A stretch of 64,000 nucleotides of DNA from Thermogemmatispora aurantia (GTDB lineage Bacteria > Chloroflexota > Ktedonobacteria > Ktedonobacterales > Ktedonobacteraceae): NCBI RefSeq assembly GCF_008974285.1, contig NZ_BKZV01000001.1:543319-607318 (forward strand), in the 5' to 3' direction. The notes under the pieces are model-generated. The model ran no database searches. It saw only the letters and a list, made by a program, of their open reading frames with translations, and was not told the DNA's origin. This document shows positions 28,374 through 36,318 of this stretch, in pieces (the first letter of the stretch is position 1; each line of letters starts with the position of its first letter). Made by a program: the position numbers and the translations under genes.

Positions 28374-29363
28374 ATGAACGATACAGCCACCTTAAGCCGC
28401 CTTTTTGCGGGTATCCAGGCTGATCTTGACGAAGTAGATAAAGTATTCCAGGAGCGTGCCAGATCTGGTCTCCCGATTCTGAATTCGGCTTCTATGCACG
28501 CTCTCTCCTCACCAGGCAAACGCTTGAGAACGGCACTCACGCTGCTCTCGGGGAAACTGAAGGTCTATCGCTTCGAGAAGCTGTTGCCCCTAAGCGTCGC
28601 CTTCGAAATGGTTCACCTGGCGACGCTTATTCATGATGACATTGTCGATGGAGCCCACACCCGACGTGGTCAGCCGACAGTCAATGCTCTCTGGGGCGAT
28701 CACATCGCGATTTTACTTGGCGACTACTATTTTGCCAAAACTGCTGGTTTGATCGCTGATATCGAAGATAATCGTATTAATCATCTTTTTTCCGATACAG
28801 TCGCCACTGTCTGCGAAGGCACCATCATGGAGATGCTCAGCGCTCGTCGCCTGGATCTCACCGTCCAGGGCTACTACGAGAAGATCAGCCATAAAACAGC
28901 CTGTCTGATCGCGGCTTGTTGCAAAGGTGGCGCGATCCTCAGCGAGGCCTCGGACGAAGAGATTCAGCATTTACACGAGTACGGAATTAATCTGGGTATT
29001 GCTTTCCAGATTATTGACGACGTGCTGGATTACACCGAAGATCAGACCACAATCGGCAAGCCCGCGGGGAACGATCTGCGCCAGGGTCTGGTGACGCTTC
29101 CGCTCATCTATGCTCTGCAGAGCCAGCCCCACAATGGTCATCATCAACAGGTCCAGCTTCTGCTTTCAGGCGAGGGAGGGAGCGAGGAGCAGATCCGTGA
29201 AATCGTCGAGTGGGTCGCCCGTGGCAGCGGAATTGAACGCTCGTTCGAAGATGCCTATCGCTATGCGGCACGGGCGCGTAAAGCTCTGTATCACTTTCCT
29301 CCTTCATCGGACCGCGACGTCCTCGATGAACTGATTGACTTCGTTGTCCTGCGCAAGCGCTGA
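28374..29363 (+). CDS. Polyprenyl (trans-isoprenyl) diphosphate synthase
   Basis: 329 residues, the normal family length. It condenses isopentenyl diphosphate units onto an allylic diphosphate, probably for the menaquinone side chain. The first Asp-rich motif is DDIVD (residues 88-92, in ATLIHDDIVDGAHTRRGQ), the second is DDVLD in AFQIIDDVLDYTED, and GKRLR near 49-53 and KTACLIAACCKGGA are also typical. The ATG at 28374 fits the family N-terminus but has no Shine-Dalgarno. The frame continues upstream to 28128, with an ATG at 28176 close to GGAGG, giving an unrelated Pro/Ser-rich extension that I do not favour. Chain length, and hence a specific symbol, cannot be assigned from sequence alone. 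Confidence 0.9.
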   Translation: MNDTATLSRLFAGIQADLDEVDKVFQERARSGLPILNSASMHALSSPGKRLRTALTLLSGKLKVYRFEKLLPLSVAFEMVHLATLIHDDIVDGAHTRRGQPTVNALWGDHIAILLGDYYFAKTAGLIADIEDNRINHLFSDTVATVCEGTIMEMLSARRLDLTVQGYYEKISHKTACLIAACCKGGAILSEASDEEIQHLHEYGINLGIAFQIIDDVLDYTEDQTTIGKPAGNDLRQGLVTLPLIYALQSQPHNGHHQQVQLLLSGEGGSEEQIREIVEWVARGSGIERSFEDAYRYAARARKALYHFPPSSDRDVLDELIDFVVLRKR

Positions 29364-29866
29364 GGCTGACTGCACCCTGAGAGAGGGAAGACAGACCAGG
29401 TTTGCTTTGCTCCCACGCTGACCGACCTGGGCTTGAGCTAGCATCCTCAAGCTAAAGCGGAGCTGGAGCCATCCATCGGCCTCGGCGGTGCGCCAGGACG
29501 GATTGTCACATCATGCACCTCCTGGCCACCTCCAGGCATGGAACCAGGCAACAGAACAGAACAGGCTACGCCAGTCCGGTCAGCTTCCTTTACACGTCCT
29601 CCTGTTCTGCTAGCTAGCCTGAGAGAACTCCCTTAGAGAAAAGCCTTGGGAAGCGCGTCAGCCCGCGATGTAGGGGACTTTACGGAAGAAGAGCAGATCG
29701 CCAACGAAAGGCCTGTTGACTCTCTCTTCTCCTTCTCTCTCCTTCCAGCCAACCAGAGCAACTCCTTGCCATCGTCGCTGTTGGAGCGCGAAGCGCGAGC
29801 GGGCTGAAACAATGAGTCCACATGCATCCTCTACCCACGAGAGGAAGCTGAGTGATCAGCTCCTCC
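29364..29866. other. Convergent intergenic region
   Basis: 503 bases between the 3' ends of two converging genes. Small inverted repeats GCTTGAG/CTCAAGC (29431-29452) and CAGAACAGG/CCTGTTCTG (29557-29609) could help end the transcripts. No gene is seen. Confidence 0.5.
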
Positions 29867-31843
29867 TTAGAACAGCCCGCGCGCGAAGATGACCACGGCA
29901 ATCAGCGCTACCAGAATGCCAGCCACCCACAGGGCCGCATTGAGTGTGTCGTTGCTCTCACGCATTGGAGGCAGGTCCTCGGGTCGCGGCAAGAGCAGAC
30001 GCTGCTCTTCTTCTTCCAGCACCGCCCCCAGCATCAACGGCAAGGCTTGAGCCACACTATCAGGCACCGGCGACGGAGAGGCAGGCGCTTGAGTAGAGGT
30101 CGAGGCAAGCGTCGAAGCCGGGCGTGGTGAGAGTGGAATCGATTGCTCGGGCCATTGTTCGACAACAGAGCCAGCTTCTCCAATCGCCGAGCGCAGCGCT
30201 AATAGATCGTGGCGGAGCTCGGCGGGACTCTGATAGCGCTGACTTGCAATAGGACGCAAGCCTTTCGATAGAATAGCCTCGAACTCTGAGCTGACCAAAG
30301 GATTGAGCCGCTGAGCTGGCGCGATGCTACCACTCATCGCCGTTGGAGGACTACCCGTCACCAAATGATAGGCCGTTGCCAGTAACGAGTAGAGATCGGT
30401 GCGACTATCCACTGCCCCGCGCATGAATTCTGGAGGCAGATAAGGAGAGAGACGAGAGCGATCCAGCCCGGAAATAAACTGGGTAGCGCCTCCGGCCAGC
30501 ACAATCGAAAAGTTCGTCAGCAGGTACTGAGAGCCAGAACGCGCCACAACGATATGCTCAGGGCGGATCAGGCCATGCACCAGTGGGGGCGTTTGCTGAG
30601 CCATCGTCTCCAGAACATCCACAATCTGCAAGCAACATTCAACCACTTCCTGCTCTGGCAACGCACGCCCGCTGCGGCGCAGACGCGCTAACAGGCTCTC
30701 GCCCTCGACCATCTCGAAGACAAAAAAGCTACGCCCTTGATCACTGAAGGCATCTAACAGGGCTGGCACCCGAGGATGTCGTCCAATGGACGAGAGCGTC
30801 ATTGTGGCCGTACGCAACATCGACTGCACAGCAGCAGAGGAGCTTTCGGGAATGACCAGCTCACAAATAATCACCTGCGCCCCGGCTCGCTGGGCATCCT
30901 GACCACTCCACGTAGCCTCGAAGACGCCATTGAGCCATTCCTGACGCTCCAGCAGTTCCTGAAGACGATAGCGCCCCCCCCTGAGCATCGTCCCCGGCAT
31001 CAAGGGCCGCAGCGTGCCTCCTAAGATTCCACTGCTACTGGGATTAGTGGCCGAAGACGGCATCGAAGCCGGAAAAGGAGTTGCGGTGGTCGCTGCCGGC
31101 GTCGGCGTCGAAGGAAAAGTCGGAGGCACCGGTGTTTCGCGCGCTAAAGGATCAGTCACTAGACGACTAACCCGGAGCGGACTCTGCGAGCGCGAGAGAT
31201 CTTGTGGCAGAGCGCCGCTCGTGCGACTGGGACGAGTGGGAACCTGAGCCCGCGAGGGCACGCCTGGGCGCGAAGGCGAAGGAAGGGAAGAGTCGCCCGC
31301 AGCTTCCCTGCGCAGAGACGGCGAAGATCCCAGCGGGGAACGCTGCTGATTGGGAGAAGCCAGGTTTCTGTTTGCTGCCGCATCGGAGCCTGCTATTCCT
31401 GGCTGCGAGAGAGGTCTGCTCACCTGCGAGCCGGCAGGGCCAGGTCCAGTGCGGCGAGTTGCCGAGTCCAGGGAACCAGTTCCCAGGCTCGAACCGATAC
31501 CAGCGCCGAAGGAGCTGGAGAGAGGGCCCGAAGTTCCAAAAGGTGAGCGCGCACCTGTACCCGTCGTCGACGACCCCGTACGCATTCCACCCCCGGCCCC
31601 CGGGCTGTTGAGCGCCCCACTCCGCATAGACGAAGGCCCTGGAGGGAAGCCAGATAGCGGGCCTGAACGTTGCTGCTGGAGATCGGCAGCACTAGAAGAC
31701 TTCTGCTGTTGGACAGGGGAAGATGTCGACCACCCTGACGCCGATGCCCCCCCAGATAGGCCCGGCAGGCGGATGACCAGGCCACAGCGGGTGCAGGGGC
31801 CTTTGCTTGCATCCCACTCGTTGCCACAACGAGGACATATCAT
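29867..31843 (-). CDS. Zinc-ribbon pseudokinase with C-terminal membrane anchor
   Basis: 658 residues. The N-terminus is a zinc ribbon (C3, C6, C17, C20 in MICPRCGNEWDASKGPCTRCG), then about 250 residues of Ser/Gly/Pro-rich disordered sequence. A protein-kinase-like fold covers about 280-540 (GGRYRLQELLERQ, RHPRVPALLDAFSDQGRSFFVFEMVEGESLLARL, SRTDLYSLLATAYHLVTG). The catalytic loop is HGLIRPEHIVV instead of HRDxKxxN, the DFG motif is TNFS, and no VAIK lysine is evident, so it should be inactive. A tail helix (ALWVAGILVALIAVVIFARG) anchors it with the fold inside the cell. ATG at 31843 follows GAGGAGGAA. It may be a scaffold, or may regulate the active kinase at 21794-23725; that link is inference. 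Confidence 0.82.
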   Translation of the reverse strand: MICPRCGNEWDASKGPCTRCGLVIRLPGLSGGASASGWSTSSPVQQQKSSSAADLQQQRSGPLSGFPPGPSSMRSGALNSPGAGGGMRTGSSTTGTGARSPFGTSGPLSSSFGAGIGSSLGTGSLDSATRRTGPGPAGSQVSRPLSQPGIAGSDAAANRNLASPNQQRSPLGSSPSLRREAAGDSSLPSPSRPGVPSRAQVPTRPSRTSGALPQDLSRSQSPLRVSRLVTDPLARETPVPPTFPSTPTPAATTATPFPASMPSSATNPSSSGILGGTLRPLMPGTMLRGGRYRLQELLERQEWLNGVFEATWSGQDAQRAGAQVIICELVIPESSSAAVQSMLRTATMTLSSIGRHPRVPALLDAFSDQGRSFFVFEMVEGESLLARLRRSGRALPEQEVVECCLQIVDVLETMAQQTPPLVHGLIRPEHIVVARSGSQYLLTNFSIVLAGGATQFISGLDRSRLSPYLPPEFMRGAVDSRTDLYSLLATAYHLVTGSPPTAMSGSIAPAQRLNPLVSSEFEAILSKGLRPIASQRYQSPAELRHDLLALRSAIGEAGSVVEQWPEQSIPLSPRPASTLASTSTQAPASPSPVPDSVAQALPLMLGAVLEEEEQRLLLPRPEDLPPMRESNDTLNAALWVAGILVALIAVVIFARGLF

Positions 31844-32290
31844 GGACTCTTCCTCCTCATTTCTAATCCCAGAACGGGCTTGAGAGGTGCGCCCAGCTTG
31901 CTTGCTCGCTTGCTCTTCTCATCTCCGCTCCTAATCCCTGAACGGGAGTCTCTTCAAGAGAGCGCCAGTGCAGCAGAATTCTTCCCTGACACAACCAGAA
32001 ATAACGCGCTTAACACCGGCGCCCCTTGCTACCCCACCCTCTCCGAGAAGAAGAGAGCTGGAAAGCCAGGCAGGCAACCGCGCAACTGCACCTAGCAGTC
32101 CCTCTTTCTCAAGAGAGCGCGCGCAGAGGAAGGACACCTTTCGCGAAATAACATGAAATAAAAAGCAAACTTTCTTTGCATTAGACCCCACACAAAATTC
32201 GTGCAGGGTACACTTGTCGAGAGTATAGAGGAGGGGATTTACGGCTGTCAATGCCGCTACCCGTTTGTGCTATCGGGCCGCACGCTTCGC
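31844..32290. other. Intergenic region with a direct repeat and an AT-rich pocket
   Basis: 447 bases upstream of the pseudokinase gene. It holds a 16-base direct repeat at 31863-31878 and 31931-31946 (15 of 16 identical, core TAATCCC-GAACGGG) and an AT-rich pocket at 32140-32225 that may be the promoter. No gene is seen. Confidence 0.45.
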
Positions 32291-32728
32291 TCAGCGCGCC
32301 TTGCGCCCGATCGGTGCCACTGCAGTGAAGAAGCTCTCCAGAGCCTTCGCCAGCTCATAGAGCTGGGTGGCCTCATAGACCGTCACCTCGTGGCCAGGAT
32401 GAGCCACCTGATAGAGCAGCTGCACCGCAGGTAGCTTGAGCGACTGGGCCGCCTCGCTTGCCAGCGACCCAATCAAGGAAGCACGCATGGCATCAACGCT
32501 GGCGTTGACCTCTTCAAGCCGCTCAATATCAATAAAGCTGGTTTTCTGCTGTTGCTTCTGACGCTGATCCTGCTCTCTTTGACTCGCTTGCACCCCCTGG
32601 CCCCGGCCTGCCTGAGCTGCCTCCCACTCCTTGCGCGCCTGCTTACCAGCCGAGCAGTAGCAAAACTGGGGGTGAGCCGAATCCGAATTCTGCAGGCCGG
32701 TATCATCGCAGATTGGGCAAATAGGCAT
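32291..32728 (-). CDS. Small zinc-finger-like protein of unknown function
   Basis: 145 residues. The N-terminus carries four cysteines at 4, 7, 23 and 25 (MPICPICDDTGLQ ... FCYCSAGK), like half of a DnaJ-type zinc finger. A charged Gln/Arg-rich linker (about 30-65, RQKQQQK) follows, then a helical domain SFIDIERLEEVNASVDAMRASLIGSLASEA and VTVYEATQLYELAKALESFF. The ATG at 32728 follows AAAGGAGG. I do not recognise the family. The C-terminal helices look like a protein-binding module. Transcribed on the minus strand, with no close partner. Confidence 0.7.
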   Translation of the reverse strand: MPICPICDDTGLQNSDSAHPQFCYCSAGKQARKEWEAAQAGRGQGVQASQREQDQRQKQQQKTSFIDIERLEEVNASVDAMRASLIGSLASEAAQSLKLPAVQLLYQVAHPGHEVTVYEATQLYELAKALESFFTAVAPIGRKAR

Positions 32729-32943
32729 GGCTGCCCTCCTTTGCTCTCAGCCTTTGCACAAACTACACGGCGCTTGCAACAACTATACCACACCAGAGAG
32801 CGAGGCGGCACCTCCTTTTCTTTTGACCAGGACTTTCAGGAGGAGGGCGCCAGTTGGGGACGTGCCTGCAGGCAAACAGGCTACCGCCAGGGGAGAGAGG
32901 GACAAATTGAAGAGCAGCCGCCAGGATCTGAAAAGAAGCAGCG

Positions 32944-32988
32944 GCAGGCAGGCTGACTGGCCAGCAGTAAACCAGCCAGCCTGCCTGC
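32944..32988 (-). terminator. 17-bp hairpin after the LLM gene
   Basis: GCAGGCAGGCTGACTGG (32944-32960) pairs with CCAGCCAGCCTGCCTGC (32972-32988) with one mismatch and an 11-base loop. It sits 20 bases beyond the stop of the minus-strand LLM gene. There is no T tract, so it may work as an RNA end-protector instead of a classical terminator. Confidence 0.5.
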
Positions 32989-33008
32989 CTATCTGCCTGT
33001 CGATCTGG

Positions 33009-33884
33009 TCAGACCTGCAGCCCCGCGATTGCCTCGGCCAGGAGATCGACCTGCTCCAGTTCAGGTATGGTAGCCCATAGCATTAACTCGTCAGCACCTG
33101 CCTCGGAGAAAGTCTGCACGGTCTGGCGAATAGCCTCCGGCGTGGTAGGGATCATCTGCGCCATTTGATGGGCGCGAGGGCCAGCAAAGGCATAGTAATG
33201 GCTGAGGTAGGCGTCAGCTTTTTCAACCGCCCGCTCGCCCAAACCGTAGTATACCGAGCCGACGAGGCGTGGCCTGCCAGGTCTACCCGCCTCCTGCCAA
33301 ACCTGTCTGGCCAGCTGGAAGAATTGGGCAGCTTGGTCAGGCGCGCTGCCACCGGCAATAAAGCCATCGCCCCAGCTGGCCAGGCGCCGGATCGCCGCCG
33401 GCGAATAGCCACCGAGCAGGACCTCGGGTCCTCCGGGGCGGAACGGCCTGGGGCCAATGGGGCCTACCGCTGCGCTCAGTGGCTCGCCGGACCAGATGCG
33501 CTTCATGAGAGCAAGTTGCTCATCGAAGATCTTGCCGCGACGGTGGAACGGTACCCCTGCTGCGAGAAAATCGTCTTCACGGGCGCCGATGCCAAGCCCT
33601 AGCGTCAGACGCCCACGCGAAAAGGCATCCAGGGTCGCTGCTTCTTTGGCCAGCATAGCTGTATTGCGCAGCGGCGCAAGAAGGACAGTCGTCATCAGGC
33701 GAATGCGCGAAGTGACCGCCGCCACGGCGCCCAGCGTGATCATCGGCTCTAGATTGGGATAGACCAGCCGGTCAATCAGGCCCAGGGAGACAAACGGTCC
33801 CTGCTCGGCACGTTGCGCCCACTCTAGCACGAGGCCAGGATCAACCCCCGGGATCGAGGCCGGCAGTCCAATGCCAATCTTCAT
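33009..33884 (-). CDS. LLM-class flavin (F420/FMN) oxidoreductase
   Basis: 291 residues. First strand MKIGIGLPASIPG, then RLMTTVLLAPLRNTAMLAKEAATLDAFSRGRLTLGLGIGAREDDF, the diagnostic luciferase-like core, and EVLLGGYSPAAIRRLASWGDGFI. The ATG at 33884 follows GAAGGAGAG; the longer frame is unsupported. Substrate unknown. Its promoter region carries a 25-base operator (33930-33954) nearly identical to the one in front of the YceI gene, which suggests joint control by one regulator, possibly a redox- or electrophile-sensing HxlR/MarR-type protein. It is only distantly similar to the LLM protein at 5254-6138. Confidence 0.88.
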   Translation of the reverse strand: MKIGIGLPASIPGVDPGLVLEWAQRAEQGPFVSLGLIDRLVYPNLEPMITLGAVAAVTSRIRLMTTVLLAPLRNTAMLAKEAATLDAFSRGRLTLGLGIGAREDDFLAAGVPFHRRGKIFDEQLALMKRIWSGEPLSAAVGPIGPRPFRPGGPEVLLGGYSPAAIRRLASWGDGFIAGGSAPDQAAQFFQLARQVWQEAGRPGRPRLVGSVYYGLGERAVEKADAYLSHYYAFAGPRAHQMAQMIPTTPEAIRQTVQTFSEAGADELMLWATIPELEQVDLLAEAIAGLQV

Positions 33885-33929
33885 AGTTCTCTCCTTCCAG
33901 AAACTCAGTTTGCCGACCCACTTTGTCAC

Positions 33930-33954
33930 TGGTACTGTACTTCTGTAAGTGTGA
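33930..33954 (-). promoter_or_regulatory. Operator-like motif upstream of the LLM gene
   Basis: Twenty-two of 25 bases match the site at 36093-36117. The core, TACTTCTGTAAGT on the plus strand, is an imperfect palindrome of the TACTTA-TAAGTA kind typical of HxlR/MarR-like regulators. It lies 46-70 bases before the start codon. Confidence 0.55.
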
Positions 33955-34070
33955 CACACAGAACCAATCGTTTGCAAGCTCACCGACGCAGGTGATAAGC
34001 TAAGCTGTAGGCCGGAGTCTGCTATGGTAAAAACAGCCTCTGGCCGCTGCTGAACCTGGCAAGGAGTAAC

Positions 34071-34550
34071 GTGAAGTCTATGCCCCTCATACGCCGTGCC
34101 ACCAGTGCCGATATCGCCACCTTGACGGCGCTCCGCCTGGCCCTGCTACGAGAGACGGGCAAGGTCGTTGACGAGCAGCAGGAGCGACTGCTCCGCGAGC
34201 TGACAGACTCTTATCTTCGCCGGGCGCTGCCACGGGAGGAATTTTTAGCCTGGGTCGCTGAGGTCGACGAGCAGCGGACAATCGCGGCTACTGGTGGCCT
34301 GGTCTTTTTACATCGCCCCCCCTCGCCCGAGAATGAGGCCGGCCTGGAGGGCTATGTCCTTAATATGTATACGCTGCCAGCCTGGCGGGGCCAGGGCCTG
34401 GCAAGAGCTATTCTACGCCAGATCGTGGCCTACACCCGCCAGCAGACCCCTGCGCGCCGTCTCTGGTTGCGCGCGACTGCCGCCGGTCGCCCGCTTTACG
34501 CCAGCGAAGGCTTTGTTCCAACAACGCGCGAGATGGAATTGCTCTGGTAA
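34071..34550 (+). CDS. GNAT-family N-acetyltransferase
   Basis: 159 residues. GNAT motif A is EGYVLNMYTLPAWRGQGLARAILRQIVAYTR, with the acetyl-CoA pyrophosphate loop RGQGLA. The N-terminus LIRRATSADIATLTALRLALLRETGK is a common GNAT beginning and the end RLWLRATAAGRPLYASEGFVPTTREMEL is the usual last strand. The start is GTG at 34071 with AAGGAG five bases upstream; the ATG at 34080 would be too far. The acceptor is unknown. The HAD phosphatase gene begins 5 bases after its stop, so the two form an operon. Confidence 0.88.
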   Translation: MKSMPLIRRATSADIATLTALRLALLRETGKVVDEQQERLLRELTDSYLRRALPREEFLAWVAEVDEQRTIAATGGLVFLHRPPSPENEAGLEGYVLNMYTLPAWRGQGLARAILRQIVAYTRQQTPARRLWLRATAAGRPLYASEGFVPTTREMELLW

Positions 34551-34555
34551 CTAAG

Positions 34556-35371
34556 ATGCAACGTTATCGTCTCCTGGCTATCGATCTCGATGGGACACTG
34601 CTGACTCCCTTCCCAGAGAAACAGGTGACGGCGCGAGCGCGCCAAGCCCTGGAGGCCGCCCGCGCCGCCGGTATGGCCATTACGATTACAACCGGACAGA
34701 TGCTGGCCGTGCTGCGCCATGTCTGCGCCGGCCTGCCGCTGAGCGGCCCTCAGATTCTGGAAAATGGAGCGCTGATCATCGATATCGTCAGCGGTTCGGT
34801 TCTTTCTGAACGCTTTCTGCCCAAGGAGTATATTTTACCTGTCCTAGAGGCTGCTCGCTCTCTGGGCCTCTATCGTGCCTATCATACACCAGAAGGCGTC
34901 TACGTCGATCGCCATACGCCGCGGGCCCGCGATTGGTATCGCCCTCCGCTGCCACCGGCGATCGAGGTCGAGGATGTGACCACGCTCTACCCCCGCCCCT
35001 GTATCAAGATCGCCGCCGTAGGCTCGCCAGAGACACTGCCAGCCAAGCGCCAGCAGCTCCAGGAGCAGTTTGGCAAGGCGTTACATGTGACGCAGTCGAC
35101 ACGCGATTTGCTAGAGTTGTTGCATCCCGAGGCCAGTAAAGGGCAAGCGCTGCGCCAGGTTGCTCACTTGCTGGGAGTAGCTCCAGCCGAAATTGTGGCC
35201 ATCGGCGATCACTATAATGATGTGGAGATGCTGCGCTTCGCCGGTCTGAGCATCGCTATGGGCAACGCTCCCCCCGAAGTACAGGCGGTTGCTGACTATG
35301 TAACCAGCGATAACGCCCACGATGGAGTGGCGCAGGCTCTGGAACGCCTGGTCTTGCCAACGCTCGAATGA
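34556..35371 (+). CDS. Cof-type HAD-superfamily (IIB) phosphatase
   Basis: 271 residues. Motif I LLAIDLDGTLLT holds the nucleophile and acid Asp near residue 9. Motif II is ITITTGQ, and the last motif IGDHYNDVEMLRFAGLSIAMGNA binds Mg. The cap domain is type C2 (IIB), as in Cof/YidA proteins, which dephosphorylate sugar phosphates and cofactors such as FMN or PLP. No specific substrate can be named. Start ATG at 34556, five bases after the GNAT stop; no separate ribosome site, so translation is probably coupled. It ends before a strong two-way terminator. Confidence 0.9.
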   Translation: MQRYRLLAIDLDGTLLTPFPEKQVTARARQALEAARAAGMAITITTGQMLAVLRHVCAGLPLSGPQILENGALIIDIVSGSVLSERFLPKEYILPVLEAARSLGLYRAYHTPEGVYVDRHTPRARDWYRPPLPPAIEVEDVTTLYPRPCIKIAAVGSPETLPAKRQQLQEQFGKALHVTQSTRDLLELLHPEASKGQALRQVAHLLGVAPAEIVAIGDHYNDVEMLRFAGLSIAMGNAPPEVQAVADYVTSDNAHDGVAQALERLVLPTLE

Positions 35372-35413
35372 CCTGTCTCAGATAGAGCGACAAAAGGAGC
35401 GACAGCGGATTAT

Positions 35414-35470
35414 AAAATCACAGATCCTGCTGATAGCAGCATATGAACTATCAGCAGGATCTGTGATTTT
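35414..35470. terminator. Perfect 23-bp bidirectional terminator
   Basis: Arms 35414-35436 and 35448-35470 are perfect reverse complements (ending CAGCAGGATCTGTGATTTT on the plus side) around an 11-base loop. Both strands end in a run of T, so the element can stop the HAD transcript and the convergent YceI transcript. Confidence 0.85.
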
Positions 35471-35497
35471 GGGAATAGACCAATCTATCGAGAAAGC

Positions 35498-36040
35498 TCA
35501 GGCATTAGAGGTAGCGGGCACTTTCTCCGTAATCTCTAGCTCGATCTCGATCTTGACCTGGTCGTCGACAATCACTCCACCGCTCTCAATAGCCCGGTTC
35601 CAGGTCAGGCCAAAGTCCTTACGGCTGATGGTGGTCGAGGCCAGGATGCCGGCACGACGCAGCCCGAAGGCATCGACGATCGGGCCGTTGAATTCTCCAG
35701 TGAAGGTCACGGGACGGGTGACACCGTGCATGGTTAGATCGCCTGTGACACGGTATTGGTTGCCACCCAGCGGCTCGATCCTGGTGCTGACAAAGGTAAT
35801 GGTCGGATACTTCTCGACGTCAAAGAAATCTGCGCTGCGCAGGTGCTGGTCACGATCCGCCTGACCGGTGTCGATGCTGGCAGCCTCTGCCTGAGCTGTA
35901 ATCTTCGAATTCGCAGGATTCTGCTCGTCGTATTCGACCTCGCCGCTAAAAACTTTGAATGATCCGCGTACTGTGCTGACCATCATGTGCCGCACAGCAA
36001 AAGCGACACGCGAATGGGCAGGATCAATCTGCCAGGTCAC
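35498..36040 (-). CDS. YceI-family isoprenoid/lipid-binding protein
   Basis: 180 residues. The family pattern is complete: TWQIDPAHSRVAFAVRHMMVSTVRGSFKVFSGEVEYDE, DQHLRSADFFDVEKYPTITFVSTRI, YRVTGDLTMHGVTRPVTFTGEFNGP and ASTTISRKDFGLTWN. YceI proteins form a lipocalin-like barrel that binds a polyisoprenoid or similar amphiphile. No signal peptide is present, so this copy is cytoplasmic. The start is GTG at 36040 with AAGGAGGAAAG upstream. A promoter (TTACAT, 17 bases, TTATCT) overlaps an operator shared with the LLM gene, so it is probably induced under the same condition, plausibly oxidative or chemical stress (inference). Confidence 0.93.
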   Translation of the reverse strand: MTWQIDPAHSRVAFAVRHMMVSTVRGSFKVFSGEVEYDEQNPANSKITAQAEAASIDTGQADRDQHLRSADFFDVEKYPTITFVSTRIEPLGGNQYRVTGDLTMHGVTRPVTFTGEFNGPIVDAFGLRRAGILASTTISRKDFGLTWNRAIESGGVIVDDQVKIEIELEITEKVPATSNA

Positions 36041-36082
36041 TTCTCACTTTCCTCCTTCAGTGCTTCCGTAATATCCTTGCTA

Positions 36083-36111
36083 AGATAAAGTATGGTACTT
36101 TACTTATGTAA
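36083..36111 (-). promoter_or_regulatory. Promoter of the YceI gene
   Basis: On the minus strand TTACAT (36111-36106) and TTATCT (36088-36083) are 17 bases apart. The -35 lies inside the shared operator, which fits repression by a bound regulator. Confidence 0.5.
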
Positions 36112-36117
36112 GTATGA
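36093..36117 (-). promoter_or_regulatory. Operator-like motif upstream of the YceI gene
   Basis: Core TACTTATGTAAGTA is an almost perfect palindrome. The full 25-base site differs from that at 33930-33954 in only three positions. It overlaps the -35 of the YceI promoter. Confidence 0.6.
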
Positions 36118-36186
36118 TAGCACCGGTAACCCAGAGCTGTCAAGGGAGGCTTCTTTCCCGTGAACATTTTGCTTTGCCGCCATTAC

Positions 36187-36195
36187 TGCTATACT
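36187..36195 (+). promoter_or_regulatory. Promoter of purU (extended -10 TGCTATACT)
   Basis: TG-C-TATACT, with TTTTGC at 36167-36172 seventeen bases before TATACT. Transcription would start near 36202, leaving a leader of about 115 bases. Confidence 0.5.
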
Positions 36196-36318
36196 ACGGC
36201 AGAGATAGCCCGTGAGGGGGAAGCGGTACCGACGCCAGCGCCGCGCCAGGGCTTCTGCGCCCTCTCTCTCGCTGGCTTGTGACCTGCCTGCTGATGCTTT
36301 TTTGGGAAGAGGGGTTCT

